Notes under the pieces: model-generated
The model's input: the letters and a program-made list of their open reading frames with translations, nothing else
Told to the model about the DNA's origin: nothing
Database searches by the model: none
Made by a program: the position numbers and the translations under genes
Assembly (NCBI GenBank): GCA_007119835.1
Contig: SKOX01000291.1
Coordinates: forward strand, 1-18,790
DNA from: Paracoccaceae bacterium
GTDB lineage: Bacteria; Pseudomonadota; Alphaproteobacteria; Rhodobacterales; Rhodobacteraceae
Direction: 5' to 3'
Length of the DNA stretch: 18,790 nt
Shown: one piece after another, positions 1 to 10,255 of the stretch
Layout of the letters: every line of letters begins with the position of its first letter
How positions within the stretch are numbered: the stretch's first letter is position 1

Positions 1-2
1 GC

Positions 3-644
3 GGCGCCGACCTGGCCGCAGCCCTCGCCGCCGCCGGCGAGATGCCGCTGCCGCCCTACATCGCGTCGCGCCGCCCCGCGGACGCGGCCGACCGCGACGA
101 CTACCAGACCGTCTTCGCCACCCGCCCCGGCGCCGTGGCGGCCCCGACCGCCTCGCTCCACTTCGACGACGCGCTGTTGGCGCGCCTGGAAGGGCAGGGG
201 ATCCGCTTCGCCCAGCTGACCCTGCATGTCGGCGCGGGCACCTTCCTGCCGGTCAAGGGCGACATCGCGGCCCACCGGATGCATGCCGAGTGGGGGGAGA
301 TCGCCCAGCCCGCGGCCGAGGCGATCAACGCCGCCTGGGAGCGCGGCGGCCGGGTGATCGCGGTCGGCACCACGGCGCTGCGGCTGCTCGAGACCGCCGC
401 GACCGGCCCGCGGCGGGTGGCGCCCTGGCGCGGCGAGACCGACATCTTCCTCAGGCCCGGCCACGTCTTCCGCGCCGCCGACGGGCTGATGACCAACTTC
501 CACCTGCCGCGCTCGACGCTGATCATGCTCGTCGCGGCGTTCGTCGGGATGGAGCGGATGCGCGCGATCTATGCCCATGCCGTGGAGAGCCGCTACCGCT
601 TCTTCTCCTACGGCGACAGCTCGCTCCTCCTGCCGAACGGCTAG
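3..644 (+). CDS. queA: S-adenosylmethionine:tRNA ribosyltransferase-isomerase, 5' truncated by window edge
   Basis: QueA transfers and isomerises the ribosyl part of S-adenosylmethionine onto preQ1-modified tRNA, giving epoxyqueuosine at the wobble base of GUN anticodons in the cytoplasm. The frame is open from base 3, so the N-terminal part lies outside the window; about 213 residues are visible against roughly 340-360 for the family. Family hallmarks seen are [14 protein letters not shown], the [10 protein letters not shown] segment, the [11 protein letters not shown] segment, [17 protein letters not shown], and the C-terminal [13 protein letters not shown]. The ATG at 42 is internal to the protein and is not the true start. 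In many alphaproteobacteria queA is followed by tgt, but here a transporter gene follows after 55 bases. Identification is secure from the C-terminal half alone. Confidence 0.96.
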   Translation, partial: GADLAAALAAAGEMPLPPYIASRRPADAADRDDYQTVFATRPGAVAAPTASLHFDDALLARLEGQGIRFAQLTLHVGAGTFLPVKGDIAAHRMHAEWGEIAQPAAEAINAAWERGGRVIAVGTTALRLLETAATGPRRVAPWRGETDIFLRPGHVFRAADGLMTNFHLPRSTLIMLVAAFVGMERMRAIYAHAVESRYRFFSYGDSSLLLPNG

Positions 645-699
645 GCGTCTTGACGATGCGCTTGCCAGCAGATGACCGCGCCGATTAGGGAAGCGCACC

Positions 700-1974
700 A
701 TGCTCTCGGTCCTCTCCAACGCCTGGGCGCTCCTGCTCGGCATCCTTCTCCTGCTGATCGGCAACGGGCTGCAGGGCACGCTTCTGGGCATCCGCGGGGC
801 CATCGAGGGCTTCGATGCCGCCACGATGTCGATCGTGATGAGCGCCTACTACCTCGGCTTTCTTGTCGGCTCCCGGAACGCGGGTCATCTGATCGCCCGC
901 GTCGGCCACGTCCGCGTCTTTGCCGCGCTCGCCTCGCTGATCTCAGCGGCCTTCATCGTCTATGTCGCCCTGCCAAATCCGGTGCTCTGGGTGCTGATGC
1001 GCCTTCTCGTCGGCTTCTGCTTTGCCGGCGTCTACGTGGTCGCCGAGAGCTGGCTGAACGACAGCGCGACGAACGAGACCCGCGGCCAGGCGCTGTCGAT
1101 CTACATGATCGTGCAGTCCGTCGGCATCATCTCCGCCCAGGGCTTCATCAACATTGCCGATCCCGCGAGCTTCGAGCTCTTCATCCTGATGAGCGTGTTC
1201 GTCTCGATCTCCTTCGCGCCCATTCTGCTCTCGGTCAGTCGGGCGCCCGCCTTCGAGACCGCGAGACGCATGACGCTAGGCCAGCTCTACCGCGTCTCGC
1301 CGCTCGGCTGCGTCGGGACGTTCATGCTCGGCGGCGTCTTCGCCGGCACCTTCGGCATGGCCGCCGTCTTCGGCACCGAGCGGGGGCTGTCGGTCGCGGA
1401 GATCACGCTATTCGCAGCCTCGATCTACACGGGCGGCCTGCTGTTGCAGTATCCCATCGGCTGGGTTTCGGACCGGGTCGATCGCCGGCGCCTGATCATC
1501 GCGCTGACGCTCGCGGGCGCGGCGATGAGCTTCGCCGGCGTGCTCGCCGACAGCTTCGTCTTTCTGCTCGCTGCCGGCTTCGCGATCGGCGGCGTCGCGA
1601 ACCCGCTTTATTCGCTGCTGATCGCCTACACCAACGACTTTCTCGACCCCTCGGAAATGGCGTCGGCGTCGGGAGGCCTTCTCTTCCTGCATGGCCTCGG
1701 CGCCGTGGCCGGCCCGCTGGCGATCGGCTGGCTGATGCAGGCCTATGGTGCCGACGCCTTCTTCGTCTTCCTCGCAACGCTTTTCGCGTTGATCGCGGTC
1801 TACGGATTGTGGCGCATGACGCGTCGCGCGGCTCCGACGGTGGACCAGACGGCGTCATACTCGCCAGTGATGCCGACCGCCTCGCCTGTCGCGCTGGAAG
1901 TGGCCCAGGAGGTTTCCATCGAGAGGAGCGCGGAGGCGAACGACGGGCACGCGCCGGGAGAGCCTCGGCCGTAG
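700..1974 (+). CDS. MFS transporter, 12 predicted membrane helices (YcaD-like)
   Basis: This is a 424-residue inner-membrane carrier of the major facilitator superfamily. About twelve hydrophobic segments run from residue 8 to about 375, in two blocks of six joined by a polar loop near residues 185-205. Typical MFS signals are the helix 2-3 loop carrying GHLIARVGHVRVFA, the acidic AESWLND segment in helix 4-5 followed by TRGQALSIYM, and the second-half loop with GWVSDRVDRRRL. The last 50 residues are polar and low in complexity, probably a cytoplasmic tail. These motifs resemble the YcaD-type MFS branch. The substrate cannot be told from sequence; efflux or uptake of a small molecule is possible. 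The ATG at 700 has an AGGGA about 10 bases upstream. An overlapping frame from 672 is a shadow. Confidence 0.88.
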   Translation: MLSVLSNAWALLLGILLLLIGNGLQGTLLGIRGAIEGFDAATMSIVMSAYYLGFLVGSRNAGHLIARVGHVRVFAALASLISAAFIVYVALPNPVLWVLMRLLVGFCFAGVYVVAESWLNDSATNETRGQALSIYMIVQSVGIISAQGFINIADPASFELFILMSVFVSISFAPILLSVSRAPAFETARRMTLGQLYRVSPLGCVGTFMLGGVFAGTFGMAAVFGTERGLSVAEITLFAASIYTGGLLLQYPIGWVSDRVDRRRLIIALTLAGAAMSFAGVLADSFVFLLAAGFAIGGVANPLYSLLIAYTNDFLDPSEMASASGGLLFLHGLGAVAGPLAIGWLMQAYGADAFFVFLATLFALIAVYGLWRMTRRAAPTVDQTASYSPVMPTASPVALEVAQEVSIERSAEANDGHAPGEPRP

Positions 1975-2053
1975 GCGGTCCTGCGAAGGTTGGCGGAGCG
2001 CGAGCGGCGGGCCGCGCGAGCAACATCCAGAAGGCGAACGCTTCAACCCGAAG

Positions 2054-2072
2054 TTAATTCATTGCGCCTTAA
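2054..2072 (+). promoter_or_regulatory. Pair of TTAA half-sites upstream of cckA (CtrA-like, imperfect)
   Basis: Two TTAA boxes at 2054-2057 and 2069-2072, the second read as TTAAC, lie just before cckA in an otherwise GC-rich stretch. The classical CtrA box is TTAA-N7-TTAAC; here the spacer is 11 bases, so this is not a canonical site. It may be two half-sites or chance. Confidence 0.22.
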
Positions 2073-2080
2073 CGAAGCGC

Positions 2081-4420
2081 GTGGTTGTATTACCCGCGAC
2101 TGAAGCTGAAGCGGGAGTGGCCGCCATTTCGGGGGATCGAGCAAAAGCCGCGGCCGCGAGGCCCGCTGCCGTCGTGGCCGGTGCGCTCGGCCTCGCCGTC
2201 CTGCTTCTGGGCCTGCTCGCGCTTGCCGCCCCGTCTGATGCGCTCGACGACCTTGCTTTTCTGCCGGTGGCCGTCGCCGTGGCGCTTGCGGTCTTCCTCT
2301 GCTTTCTCGGCCTCGCACGTGTCGTCTCGTATCTCGCGTCGCTCTGGCCTCGGGCGTCGGAGATCGGCCACTTCCAGGGTCATCTGGAGCCGGTCCTGAT
2401 CACCGATCTCGATGGTCGTCTTCTCGGGCGAAATCCGGCGGCCGAGGATATGGCGCCGCTCGCGCGGTCCGACTGGGCGGGCTTCCTGGCGCCTTGGGTC
2501 AAGGACGCGCCCGCCTGCCTCTACCGTCTCCTGCGCGAGGTGGCCGCGACCGGCGTCGCGGTGCACATGCCCGCCGCCTCGAGCGAGCGCAGCCGTGTCG
2601 TCGTCACCCGCCTCTCCCGCAGGCGGCTTCTGTGGCGGATCGAGGACGCTGCACAGGGTCCGTGGCCCGCCCCGGGTGCGGGCGAGCTTGCGCTGCCGTG
2701 GTTGCGCGTCGATGCGGGCGGTGCGGTCCTCGACACCAACGCCGCGCTGGCGGACCTGCTGGCCGACCAGCCGCGCCGGCTCGAGGACGTGCTGGTCGAC
2801 TTGCCGCTGCGACCCGGCGGCGTCCACCTTCTGGCCGGCGGTCAGGCGGCCCGGGTCCTGCCCCTCTCGGAGGGCGGTCCCGGGCGTGACCTTCTCATCC
2901 TGCCGCTCGAAGGAGCCGAGATCTCGGGTCTCGTGCCCAACCACTTCCTCGACGAGCTTCCCGTCGCGCTCGCCCGTCTCGAGCCCTCCGGCCGGCTCAT
3001 CTATGCGAACAAGGCGGCGCTTGCGCTTCTCGGCGAGCGTGCCACGGCCGGCACGAACCTCGGCGACCTGATCGAAGGCCTCGGCCGCTCGATCGCGGAG
3101 CGCGTCGCCGATACCGTCAAGGGTCGGGCCCTCGGCCGCTCCGAGGTGGCCCGCGGCGCGGTGGGCGGGCAGGAGATCTTCCTCCAGGTCGCCTTCACCC
3201 GCACGATCTTCGATGGCGCGCCCTCGCTCCTCGCCGTCTTCTCCGACGCGACCGAGCTGAAGACGCTCGAGGCGCAGTTCGTCCAGTCCCAGAAGATGCA
3301 GGCGGTGGGCCAACTCGCCGGCGGCGTCGCCCACGATTTCAACAATCTGCTCACCGCGATTAACGGCCATTGCGACCTCTTGCTCATGCGCCATGACGTC
3401 GCCGACGTCGAGCACGGCGACCTGATGCAGATCCGCCAGAACGCCAACCGTGCCGCCGCGCTGGTGCGTCAGCTTCTCGCCTTCTCGCGCAAGCAGACGC
3501 TGCGCCCGACGGTCATCGACCTGCGCGACACCCTGGCCGAGCTCGCCCATCTCCTGAACCGCCTGCTGACCGACAAGGTCACGCTGCGCATCGAGCACGG
3601 TCCCGACCTCTGGCCCGTACGCGTCGACGAGCGCCAGCTCGAGCAGGTCATCATGAACCTCGTCGTCAACGCCCGCGACGCGATGCCCTCCGGCGGCGAG
3701 GTGCGCATCGCCACCCGCAACGTCCGGCTCGCCCAAGACCTCCACCGCGACCGTGCCGTGATCCTGCCCGGCGAGTACGTCGTGATCGAGGTGGCCGATT
3801 CCGGCATGGGCATCCCGAAAGACAAGCTCCACAAGATCTTCGAGCCCTTCTACACGACGAAGCCCGTGGGCGAGGGGACGGGCCTCGGCCTCTCGACCGC
3901 CTACGGCATCATCAAGCAGACGGGCGGCTTCATCTTCGCGGACAGCCCGCCGGGCCAGGGGGCGATCTTCACGATCTATCTGCCGGCATACGAGAAGGCC
4001 GAGCCGGCTCCGCCGCCAGCGGCCGAGTCGCGCCGGGCGCGCGATCTCACCGGCCGCGGTCACGTTCTCCTCGTCGAGGACGAGGATCCGGTCCGGGCCT
4101 TCGCCGCGCGTGCCCTGCGCCTGCGCGGCTACACGGTGACCGAGGCCGCCTCGGGCGAAGAGGCGCTGGCGCTGCTCGAGGACGACGGCCTCCACGTCGA
4201 CATCATGGTTTCCGACGTGATCATGCCCGGCCTCGACGGCCCTGCCTGGGTGCGGCAGGCGCGCGGCGCACGGCCCGACGCCAAGGTGATCTTCATGTCG
4301 GGCTACGCCGAAGACGCCTTCACCGGCGGCACCTCGGGCCTCGGGGATGCGGGCTTCCTGCCCAAGCCCTTCACCCTGAACGAGCTTACCCAGAAGGTGA
4401 AGGAGACGCTCGAGGCATGA
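2081..4420 (+). CDS. cckA: CckA-type hybrid sensor histidine kinase/phosphatase
   Basis: CckA is the inner-membrane kinase that feeds phosphate through ChpT to CtrA and CpdR in alphaproteobacteria. The 779-residue product has two N-terminal membrane helices (about 30-52 and 60-84), a degenerate PAS-like region, and a clearer PAS domain (about 290-390, around [22 protein letters not shown]). A HisKA dimerisation domain follows with phospho-acceptor His418 in VAHDFNNLL, then an ATPase domain with N box [17 protein letters not shown], and [13 protein letters not shown]. The C-terminal receiver has acidic LLVEDED, phospho-acceptor Asp712 in SDVIMPG, and Lys in FLPKPF. The PAS-HisKA-HATPase-REC order and the H-box wording fit CckA. 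The start is uncertain: GTG at 2081 is the first in frame but lacks a Shine-Dalgarno sequence, and GTG at 2117 is an alternative. recA follows after 193 bases. Confidence 0.93.
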   Translation: MVVLPATEAEAGVAAISGDRAKAAAARPAAVVAGALGLAVLLLGLLALAAPSDALDDLAFLPVAVAVALAVFLCFLGLARVVSYLASLWPRASEIGHFQGHLEPVLITDLDGRLLGRNPAAEDMAPLARSDWAGFLAPWVKDAPACLYRLLREVAATGVAVHMPAASSERSRVVVTRLSRRRLLWRIEDAAQGPWPAPGAGELALPWLRVDAGGAVLDTNAALADLLADQPRRLEDVLVDLPLRPGGVHLLAGGQAARVLPLSEGGPGRDLLILPLEGAEISGLVPNHFLDELPVALARLEPSGRLIYANKAALALLGERATAGTNLGDLIEGLGRSIAERVADTVKGRALGRSEVARGAVGGQEIFLQVAFTRTIFDGAPSLLAVFSDATELKTLEAQFVQSQKMQAVGQLAGGVAHDFNNLLTAINGHCDLLLMRHDVADVEHGDLMQIRQNANRAAALVRQLLAFSRKQTLRPTVIDLRDTLAELAHLLNRLLTDKVTLRIEHGPDLWPVRVDERQLEQVIMNLVVNARDAMPSGGEVRIATRNVRLAQDLHRDRAVILPGEYVVIEVADSGMGIPKDKLHKIFEPFYTTKPVGEGTGLGLSTAYGIIKQTGGFIFADSPPGQGAIFTIYLPAYEKAEPAPPPAAESRRARDLTGRGHVLLVEDEDPVRAFAARALRLRGYTVTEAASGEEALALLEDDGLHVDIMVSDVIMPGLDGPAWVRQARGARPDAKVIFMSGYAEDAFTGGTSGLGDAGFLPKPFTLNELTQKVKETLEA

Positions 4421-4537
4421 GCGAGCGCCGCCTCGCTGCCCCGCGCTTCACGTCCCGTTAACCGCCGCCATGTCAGCGTTCCGCTTGCTGCAGATTTGCA
4501 TTGCATTGTTCTTGTTTTGATCGCACTGTCGCGGATG

Positions 4538-4552
4538 GAACAAGGCGGGAAC
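4538..4552 (+). promoter_or_regulatory. LexA operator (SOS box) of recA, GAAC-N7-GAAC
   Basis: The sequence GAACAAGGCGGGAAC is an exact match to the direct-repeat LexA site of alphaproteobacteria (GTTC-N7-GTTC or its complement GAAC-N7-GAAC). It ends 61 bases before the recA start, where an operator overlapping the promoter or early leader is expected. It implies LexA repression and DNA-damage induction of recA. A half-degenerate copy, GTTC-N7-GATC, lies upstream at 4508-4522. Confidence 0.82.
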
Positions 4553-4613
4553 GTATCGGGCAGAAGGTTCGATTGCCGCGCAATCTCAACTGTGAAATAA
4601 GGGGCTCGGACAG

Positions 4614-5675
4614 ATGGCATCTCCCCTCGTGGACTTCTCCGAAAGACGCGGCATGGACAAGCAGAAGGCGCTGGACTCGGCTCTGGCGCAGATCGAACGC
4701 TCCTTCGGCAAGGGCTCGATCATGAAGCTCGGCGCGACGCCGACGCTCGACATCTCCGCGATCTCCACTGGCTCGATCGGCCTCGACATCGCGCTCGGCG
4801 TCGGCGGTCTGCCGAAGGGCCGGATCATCGAGATCTATGGGCCGGAAAGCTCGGGCAAGACCACGCTTGCGCTCCACGTCATCGCCGAGGAGCAGAAATC
4901 GGGCGGCGTCTGCGCCTTCGTCGACGCCGAGCACGCGCTCGACCCGGTCTATGCCCGCAAGGTCGGCGTCGACATCGACGAGCTTCTGATTTCCCAGCCC
5001 GACACCGGCGAGCAGGCGCTCGAGATCACCGAGACGCTGATCCGCTCCGGCGCGGTCTCCGTCGTCGTCGTCGACTCGGTCGCAGCCCTGACGCCGAAGG
5101 CCGAACTCGAGGGCGACATGGGCGAGCACCAGGTCGGCGCCCAGGCCCGCCTGATGAGCCAAGCGATGCGCAAGCTTACCTCCGCGATCAGCCGCTCGAA
5201 CTGCATGGTGATCTTCATCAATCAGATCCGGATGAAGATCGGCGTGATGTTCGGCTCCCCGGAGACGACCTCGGGCGGCAACGCCCTGAAGTTCTACGCG
5301 AGCGTGCGCCTCGACATCCGTCGCATCGGCGCGATCAAGGACCGCGACGAGGTCGTCGGAAACACGACGCGGGTGAAGGTCGTCAAGAACAAGGTCGCGC
5401 CGCCGTTCAAGCAGGTCGAGTTCGACATCATGTACGGCGAGGGCATCTCGAAGCGCGGCGAGCTGATCGACCTCGGCGTCAAGGCAGGCGTCGTCGAGAA
5501 GTCGGGCGCTTGGTACTCGTTCGCGGATCAGCGCATCGGGCAGGGCCGCGAGAACGCCAAGGCGTTCCTCAAGGACAACCCCGACATCGCGTTCCAGATC
5601 GAGGACAAGATCCGCGCCGCCCATGGCCTCGATTTTGCCATCGCTGGCGAGGATCCTGGCGTTCTGGAAGACTGA
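4614..5675 (+). CDS. recA: Recombinase RecA
   Basis: RecA forms ATP-dependent filaments on single-stranded DNA, catalyses strand exchange, and triggers LexA self-cleavage. The product is 353 residues, the normal family length. It shows the N-terminal [23 protein letters not shown] helix, Walker [10 protein letters not shown] at about 76-84, Walker B region [21 protein letters not shown], loop L1 [18 protein letters not shown], the [13 protein letters not shown] segment leading into loop L2 ([22 protein letters not shown]), and a short acidic C-terminus. The ATG at 4614 has AAGGGG nine bases upstream. A second in-frame ATG at 4653 would start at MDKQKAL, but the first is better placed. The gene stands alone behind a LexA box and is separated from alaS by 469 bases, so it is probably its own SOS-controlled unit. 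Confidence 0.99.
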   Translation: MASPLVDFSERRGMDKQKALDSALAQIERSFGKGSIMKLGATPTLDISAISTGSIGLDIALGVGGLPKGRIIEIYGPESSGKTTLALHVIAEEQKSGGVCAFVDAEHALDPVYARKVGVDIDELLISQPDTGEQALEITETLIRSGAVSVVVVDSVAALTPKAELEGDMGEHQVGAQARLMSQAMRKLTSAISRSNCMVIFINQIRMKIGVMFGSPETTSGGNALKFYASVRLDIRRIGAIKDRDEVVGNTTRVKVVKNKVAPPFKQVEFDIMYGEGISKRGELIDLGVKAGVVEKSGAWYSFADQRIGQGRENAKAFLKDNPDIAFQIEDKIRAAHGLDFAIAGEDPGVLED

Positions 5676-5800
5676 GCGCCGACTGCTGTTTGGAGGCAGC
5701 CTCTGAGGCTTGAGCAGATGCTCTGTCTTCAGAAGAGCCGGTGCGACGTGATTTTGCGCCCGCCTTCAGCCGGGGGAATTGGGGCGAATTGAAGCCCTTG

Positions 5801-5845
5801 CCTGCTGGCGAAGCGGCAGTCACGAACGACTGCCCGTCCAGCAGG
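5801..5845. repeat. Two-tier inverted repeat (8 bp outer, 7 bp inner stem)
   Basis: Outer arms CCTGCTGG (5801-5808) and CCAGCAGG (5838-5845) are exact complements. Inside them, GGCAGTC (5815-5821) and GACTGCC (5828-5834) are exact complements around the six-base loop ACGAAC. The 6-base and 3-base joints form an internal loop. No T-run follows, so it is not a simple intrinsic terminator. A REP-like element or an RNA hairpin would fit. Confidence 0.6.
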
Positions 5846-5870
5846 CAGAGACCGAGGATCATTCGACGTC

Positions 5871-5891
5871 GGAGCCGGCGCTGCCGGCTCC
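5871..5891. repeat. 9-bp perfect hairpin in the recA-alaS gap
   Basis: GGAGCCGGC (5871-5879) and GCCGGCTCC (5883-5891) are exact complements around a three-base loop. It is followed closely by a smaller inverted repeat, GCGGCT-GG-AGCCGC. There is no T-run on either side. Confidence 0.5.
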
Positions 5892-5961
5892 GGAGCGGAG
5901 CGGCTGGAGCCGCGCCTGCGGGCGGTCGAGACGCGGAGCGCCTTCGGGCTTACGGGAAGAG

Positions 5962-6003
5962 GCGCTTGCCGTGCCCCGCGAACCTGCGTGCCGCGGCAAG
6001 CGC
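5962..6003. repeat. 10-bp perfect inverted repeat upstream of alaS
   Basis: GCGCTTGCCG (5962-5971) and CGGCAAGCGC (5994-6003) are exact complements with a 22-base loop. It lies about 140 bases before the alaS start and could belong to the alaS leader or to a repeat element. Confidence 0.5.
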
Positions 6004-6144
6004 TGCCATGGCTGCGGCGCACAGGTCTGGCGTTGCCGGATCCGGAGCGGCCCGTGGACAGCGGCGGCCGGGGGCGCTAACACCCGCGGTGAGCCACATT
6101 GTCCGGGCATCCGCCCGGCCCCGCCGCGGGACCGATCCTGAGCC

Positions 6145-8799
<2,655 letters not shown>

Positions 8800-8803
8800 C
8801 AGC

Positions 8804-9100
8804 ATGGCCAAGGGCTACATCATCGCGCGGATCGACGTGACGGACCCGGAGGTCTACCGCCTCTACACGGATGCCACGCCGGCTGCGGCCGCGGCTTTCG
8901 GCGGGCGGTTTCTCGTGCGCGGCGGGCGGCACGAGCAGCTCGAGGGCGAGGGCCGCGCGCGGCAGGTCGTCATCGAGTTTCCCGACTATGCCAGCGCCCG
9001 GGCGTTCTACGACTCCGAGGCCTATCGGGCGGTCCTGCCGCATGCTCTCGCCGGATCGCGGCGCGAGCTCCTGGTCGTTGAGGGAACCGAGGAGGACTGA
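8804..9100 (+). CDS. DUF1330 domain protein, first of tandem pair
   Basis: This 98-residue protein is a compact ferredoxin-like (dimeric alpha/beta barrel) DUF1330 member; such proteins are small, soluble and of unproven function. Signals are the N-terminal KGYIIARIDVTDPEVYRLY strand-helix, the central FGGRFLVRGGRHEQLEG, and VIEFPDYASARAFYDSEAYR. I chose the ATG at 8804 because GGAGG lies just upstream, overlapping the alaS stop; a longer frame opening at 8732 only reads through alaS. The gene begins four bases after the alaS stop and ends two bases before its paralogue, so translation is probably coupled. The core GGRFL-RGGRH-EG-RAR-VV-EFP is shared with the next gene, showing a local duplication. 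No catalytic role can be assigned. Confidence 0.88.
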   Translation: MAKGYIIARIDVTDPEVYRLYTDATPAAAAAFGGRFLVRGGRHEQLEGEGRARQVVIEFPDYASARAFYDSEAYRAVLPHALAGSRRELLVVEGTEED

Positions 9101-9102
9101 GC

Positions 9103-9393
9103 ATGCCCGCCTACTGGATTGCGCACGTCACGGTGCATGACGAGGAGGCCTACGGGCGCTACGCGAAGCTCGCGACGGAGGCGATCGCGAAGCATGGCGG
9201 GCGCTTTCTCGCGCGCGGCGGCCGGCATCTGCAGATGGAGGGCCGCGATCGGGCGCGCAACGTGGTGGCGGAGTTTCCGAGCCTCGAGGCGGCCGAGGCC
9301 TGCTACCGCTCCGCCGAGTATCAGGCCGCCCTCGATCTGGCGCGAGATGCGGCAGAACGCGACCTCGTTCTGGTCGAGGGCGCGGCATCCTGA
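9103..9393 (+). CDS. DUF1330 domain protein, second of tandem pair
   Basis: A 96-residue paralogue of the preceding protein. It starts MPAYWIAHVTVHDEEAYGRY and carries HGGRFLARGGRHLQMEG, RARNVVAEFPSLEAAEACY, SAEYQAALDLARDAAERDLVLVEG. Alignable positions cover the whole length of both proteins, with strongest identity in the GGRFL/RGGRH core and the terminal LVVEG/LVLVEG strand. GGAGG lies nine bases before the ATG and overlaps the end of the upstream gene. The pair may form a heterodimer, as DUF1330-type folds usually dimerise; that is inference. Function unknown. Confidence 0.88.
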   Translation: MPAYWIAHVTVHDEEAYGRYAKLATEAIAKHGGRFLARGGRHLQMEGRDRARNVVAEFPSLEAAEACYRSAEYQAALDLARDAAERDLVLVEGAAS

Positions 9394-9486
9394 GGTTCCC
9401 CGCACCCGATCCTGCGCGAAGGGGTGAAAAACGCGTTCGTGATGTCCTATTTCTCGAGTGCTTCAGAAACCAGAGGAGAAGCGTCG

Positions 9487-9669
9487 ATGGATGCAAGCCA
9501 GATCGATGACGTCGCCCAAAGGTTCTACCGGGCCCACGGCGACAAAGCCGAATACGAGGCGGCTCAGAAGGCAAAGGAATGCGAGGAGCGCGGTGTAACG
9601 GACGAAGCGGAGATCTGGCGGAGCGTGCGCGAGCGCATCCGCATCATCCGCGGTCCGAATGCCAGCTGA
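9487..9669 (+). CDS. Small conserved-looking hypothetical protein, 60 residues
   Basis: I do not recognise a named family. The ATG at 9487 is preceded by AGAGGAGAA at good spacing, which is why I prefer it over the GTG at 9424 that has no ribosome site. The product is charged and predicted mostly helical: MDASQIDDVAQRFYRAHGDK, then an acidic/basic helix with AEYEAAQKAKECEERG, then DEAEIWRSVRERIRII. There is no signal peptide or membrane segment. The mix of alternating E/K/R residues with regular alanines suggests a real soluble helical protein rather than a random frame. It lies 93 bases after the DUF1330 pair and ends just before a hairpin. Confidence 0.68.
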   Translation: MDASQIDDVAQRFYRAHGDKAEYEAAQKAKECEERGVTDEAEIWRSVRERIRIIRGPNAS

Positions 9670-9692
9670 TCGCCTAAAGCTCCGTCGCGGCC

Positions 9693-9729
9693 CTCAGGAG
9701 CGCCTTGCGCGGGGGCCGCGGCGCTTGAG
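9693..9729 (+). terminator. Hairpin after the 60-residue gene, terminator-like without T-run
   Basis: CTCA (9693-9696) plus AGCGCC (9699-9704) pair with GGCGCT (9720-9725) plus TGAG (9726-9729): ten base pairs with a two-base bulge and a GC-rich loop. It begins 23 bases after the stop. No T-tract follows, so it could equally be part of the rsfS leader. Confidence 0.35.
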
Positions 9730-9791
9730 CCGGCATGGAGGTTCTCCTACATTTCCAGGGTCAGGCGCTGGGCATGAGCAGCGCGCGAGCC

Positions 9792-9797
9792 AGGAGG
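9792..9797 (+). promoter_or_regulatory. Shine-Dalgarno AGGAGG that fixes the rsfS start at CTG
   Basis: A full-consensus AGGAGG lies seven bases before the CTG at 9805, ideal spacing. No ATG, GTG or TTG exists in the rsfS frame between the upstream stop (9775-9777) and the ATG at 9985, deep inside the domain. Confidence 0.65.
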
Positions 9798-9804
9798 ACC
9801 TGTT

Positions 9805-10224
9805 CTGACCGAACACCACCGTGCGGATCAACGCACCGCAATCCCCGTCGGGGTCGAGGATGCCCCGGTCGGGCCCGAGGACGGGAGCGCCCTCCTGTCC
9901 GCCATCCTCGCCTCTCTCGAGGACGACAAGGCCGAGGACATCGTCACGATCCCCCTCGCCGGGAAGTCCGACCTCGCGGACCACATGGTCGTCGCGAGCG
10001 GTCGCTCGACCCGGCAGGTGGTCGCCATCGCCGAGAAGCTGGTGGAGCGCCTCAAGGCAGGCATGGGCGTGCGCTGCCGCACCGAAGGGGCCGATGCCGG
10101 TGACTGGGTGCTGATCGATGCGGGCGACGTGATCGTGCATGTCTTCCGACCCGAGGTCCGGGACTTCTATCAGCTCGAGAAGATGTGGATGCCGCCGGCC
10201 CGGTCGGTCGGCGACAGCCGCTGA
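9805..10224 (+). CDS. rsfS: Ribosome silencing factor RsfS (Iojap family), apparent CTG start
   Basis: RsfS binds ribosomal protein uL14 and blocks joining of the 30S and 50S subunits in starvation. The 139-residue product has the full Iojap domain: LLSAILASLEDDKAEDIVTIPLAGKSDLADHMVVASG, then RSTRQVVAIAEKLVERLK, the TEGADAGDWVLIDAGDVIVHVF core, and RDFYQLEKMW near the C-terminus. The domain begins near residue 30, so the ATG at 9985 (79 residues left) cannot be the start. The best start is CTG at 9805 behind AGGAGG. rlmH follows after 31 bases, the usual partner order; nadD, commonly just upstream in this group, is not here. A sequencing error near the start is the alternative to a true CTG. 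Confidence 0.92.
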   Translation: MTEHHRADQRTAIPVGVEDAPVGPEDGSALLSAILASLEDDKAEDIVTIPLAGKSDLADHMVVASGRSTRQVVAIAEKLVERLKAGMGVRCRTEGADAGDWVLIDAGDVIVHVFRPEVRDFYQLEKMWMPPARSVGDSR

Positions 10225-10255
10225 TCCGGGCGCGGTCGAGCCCGCTGCGGAGCAG

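Larger units (their letters stand above)
5676..6144 (+). other. 469-base recA-alaS intergenic region with several inverted repeats, no convincing gene
   Basis: Frames open across this gap have low-complexity, family-less translations and overlap alaS or recA out of frame, so I see no protein gene. The stretch holds at least three strong inverted repeats (listed separately) plus the short direct repeat GAATTG-GGGC-GAATTG at about 5776-5791. It must contain the end of the recA transcript and probably the alaS promoter and leader, although I could not pick a convincing -35/-10 pair. A dispersed palindromic element or a structured RNA are both possible. Confidence 0.5.

Noticed and set aside
1975..2050. 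Terminator after the MFS gene
   Set aside because: GC-rich with partial self-complementarity but no clean stem and no T-run.
2090..4195. 701-residue antisense open frame opposite cckA
   Set aside because: High-GC third positions keep the opposite frame open. The translation is Arg/Glu/Asp/Gly-rich with no domain, while the + strand shows a complete kinase.
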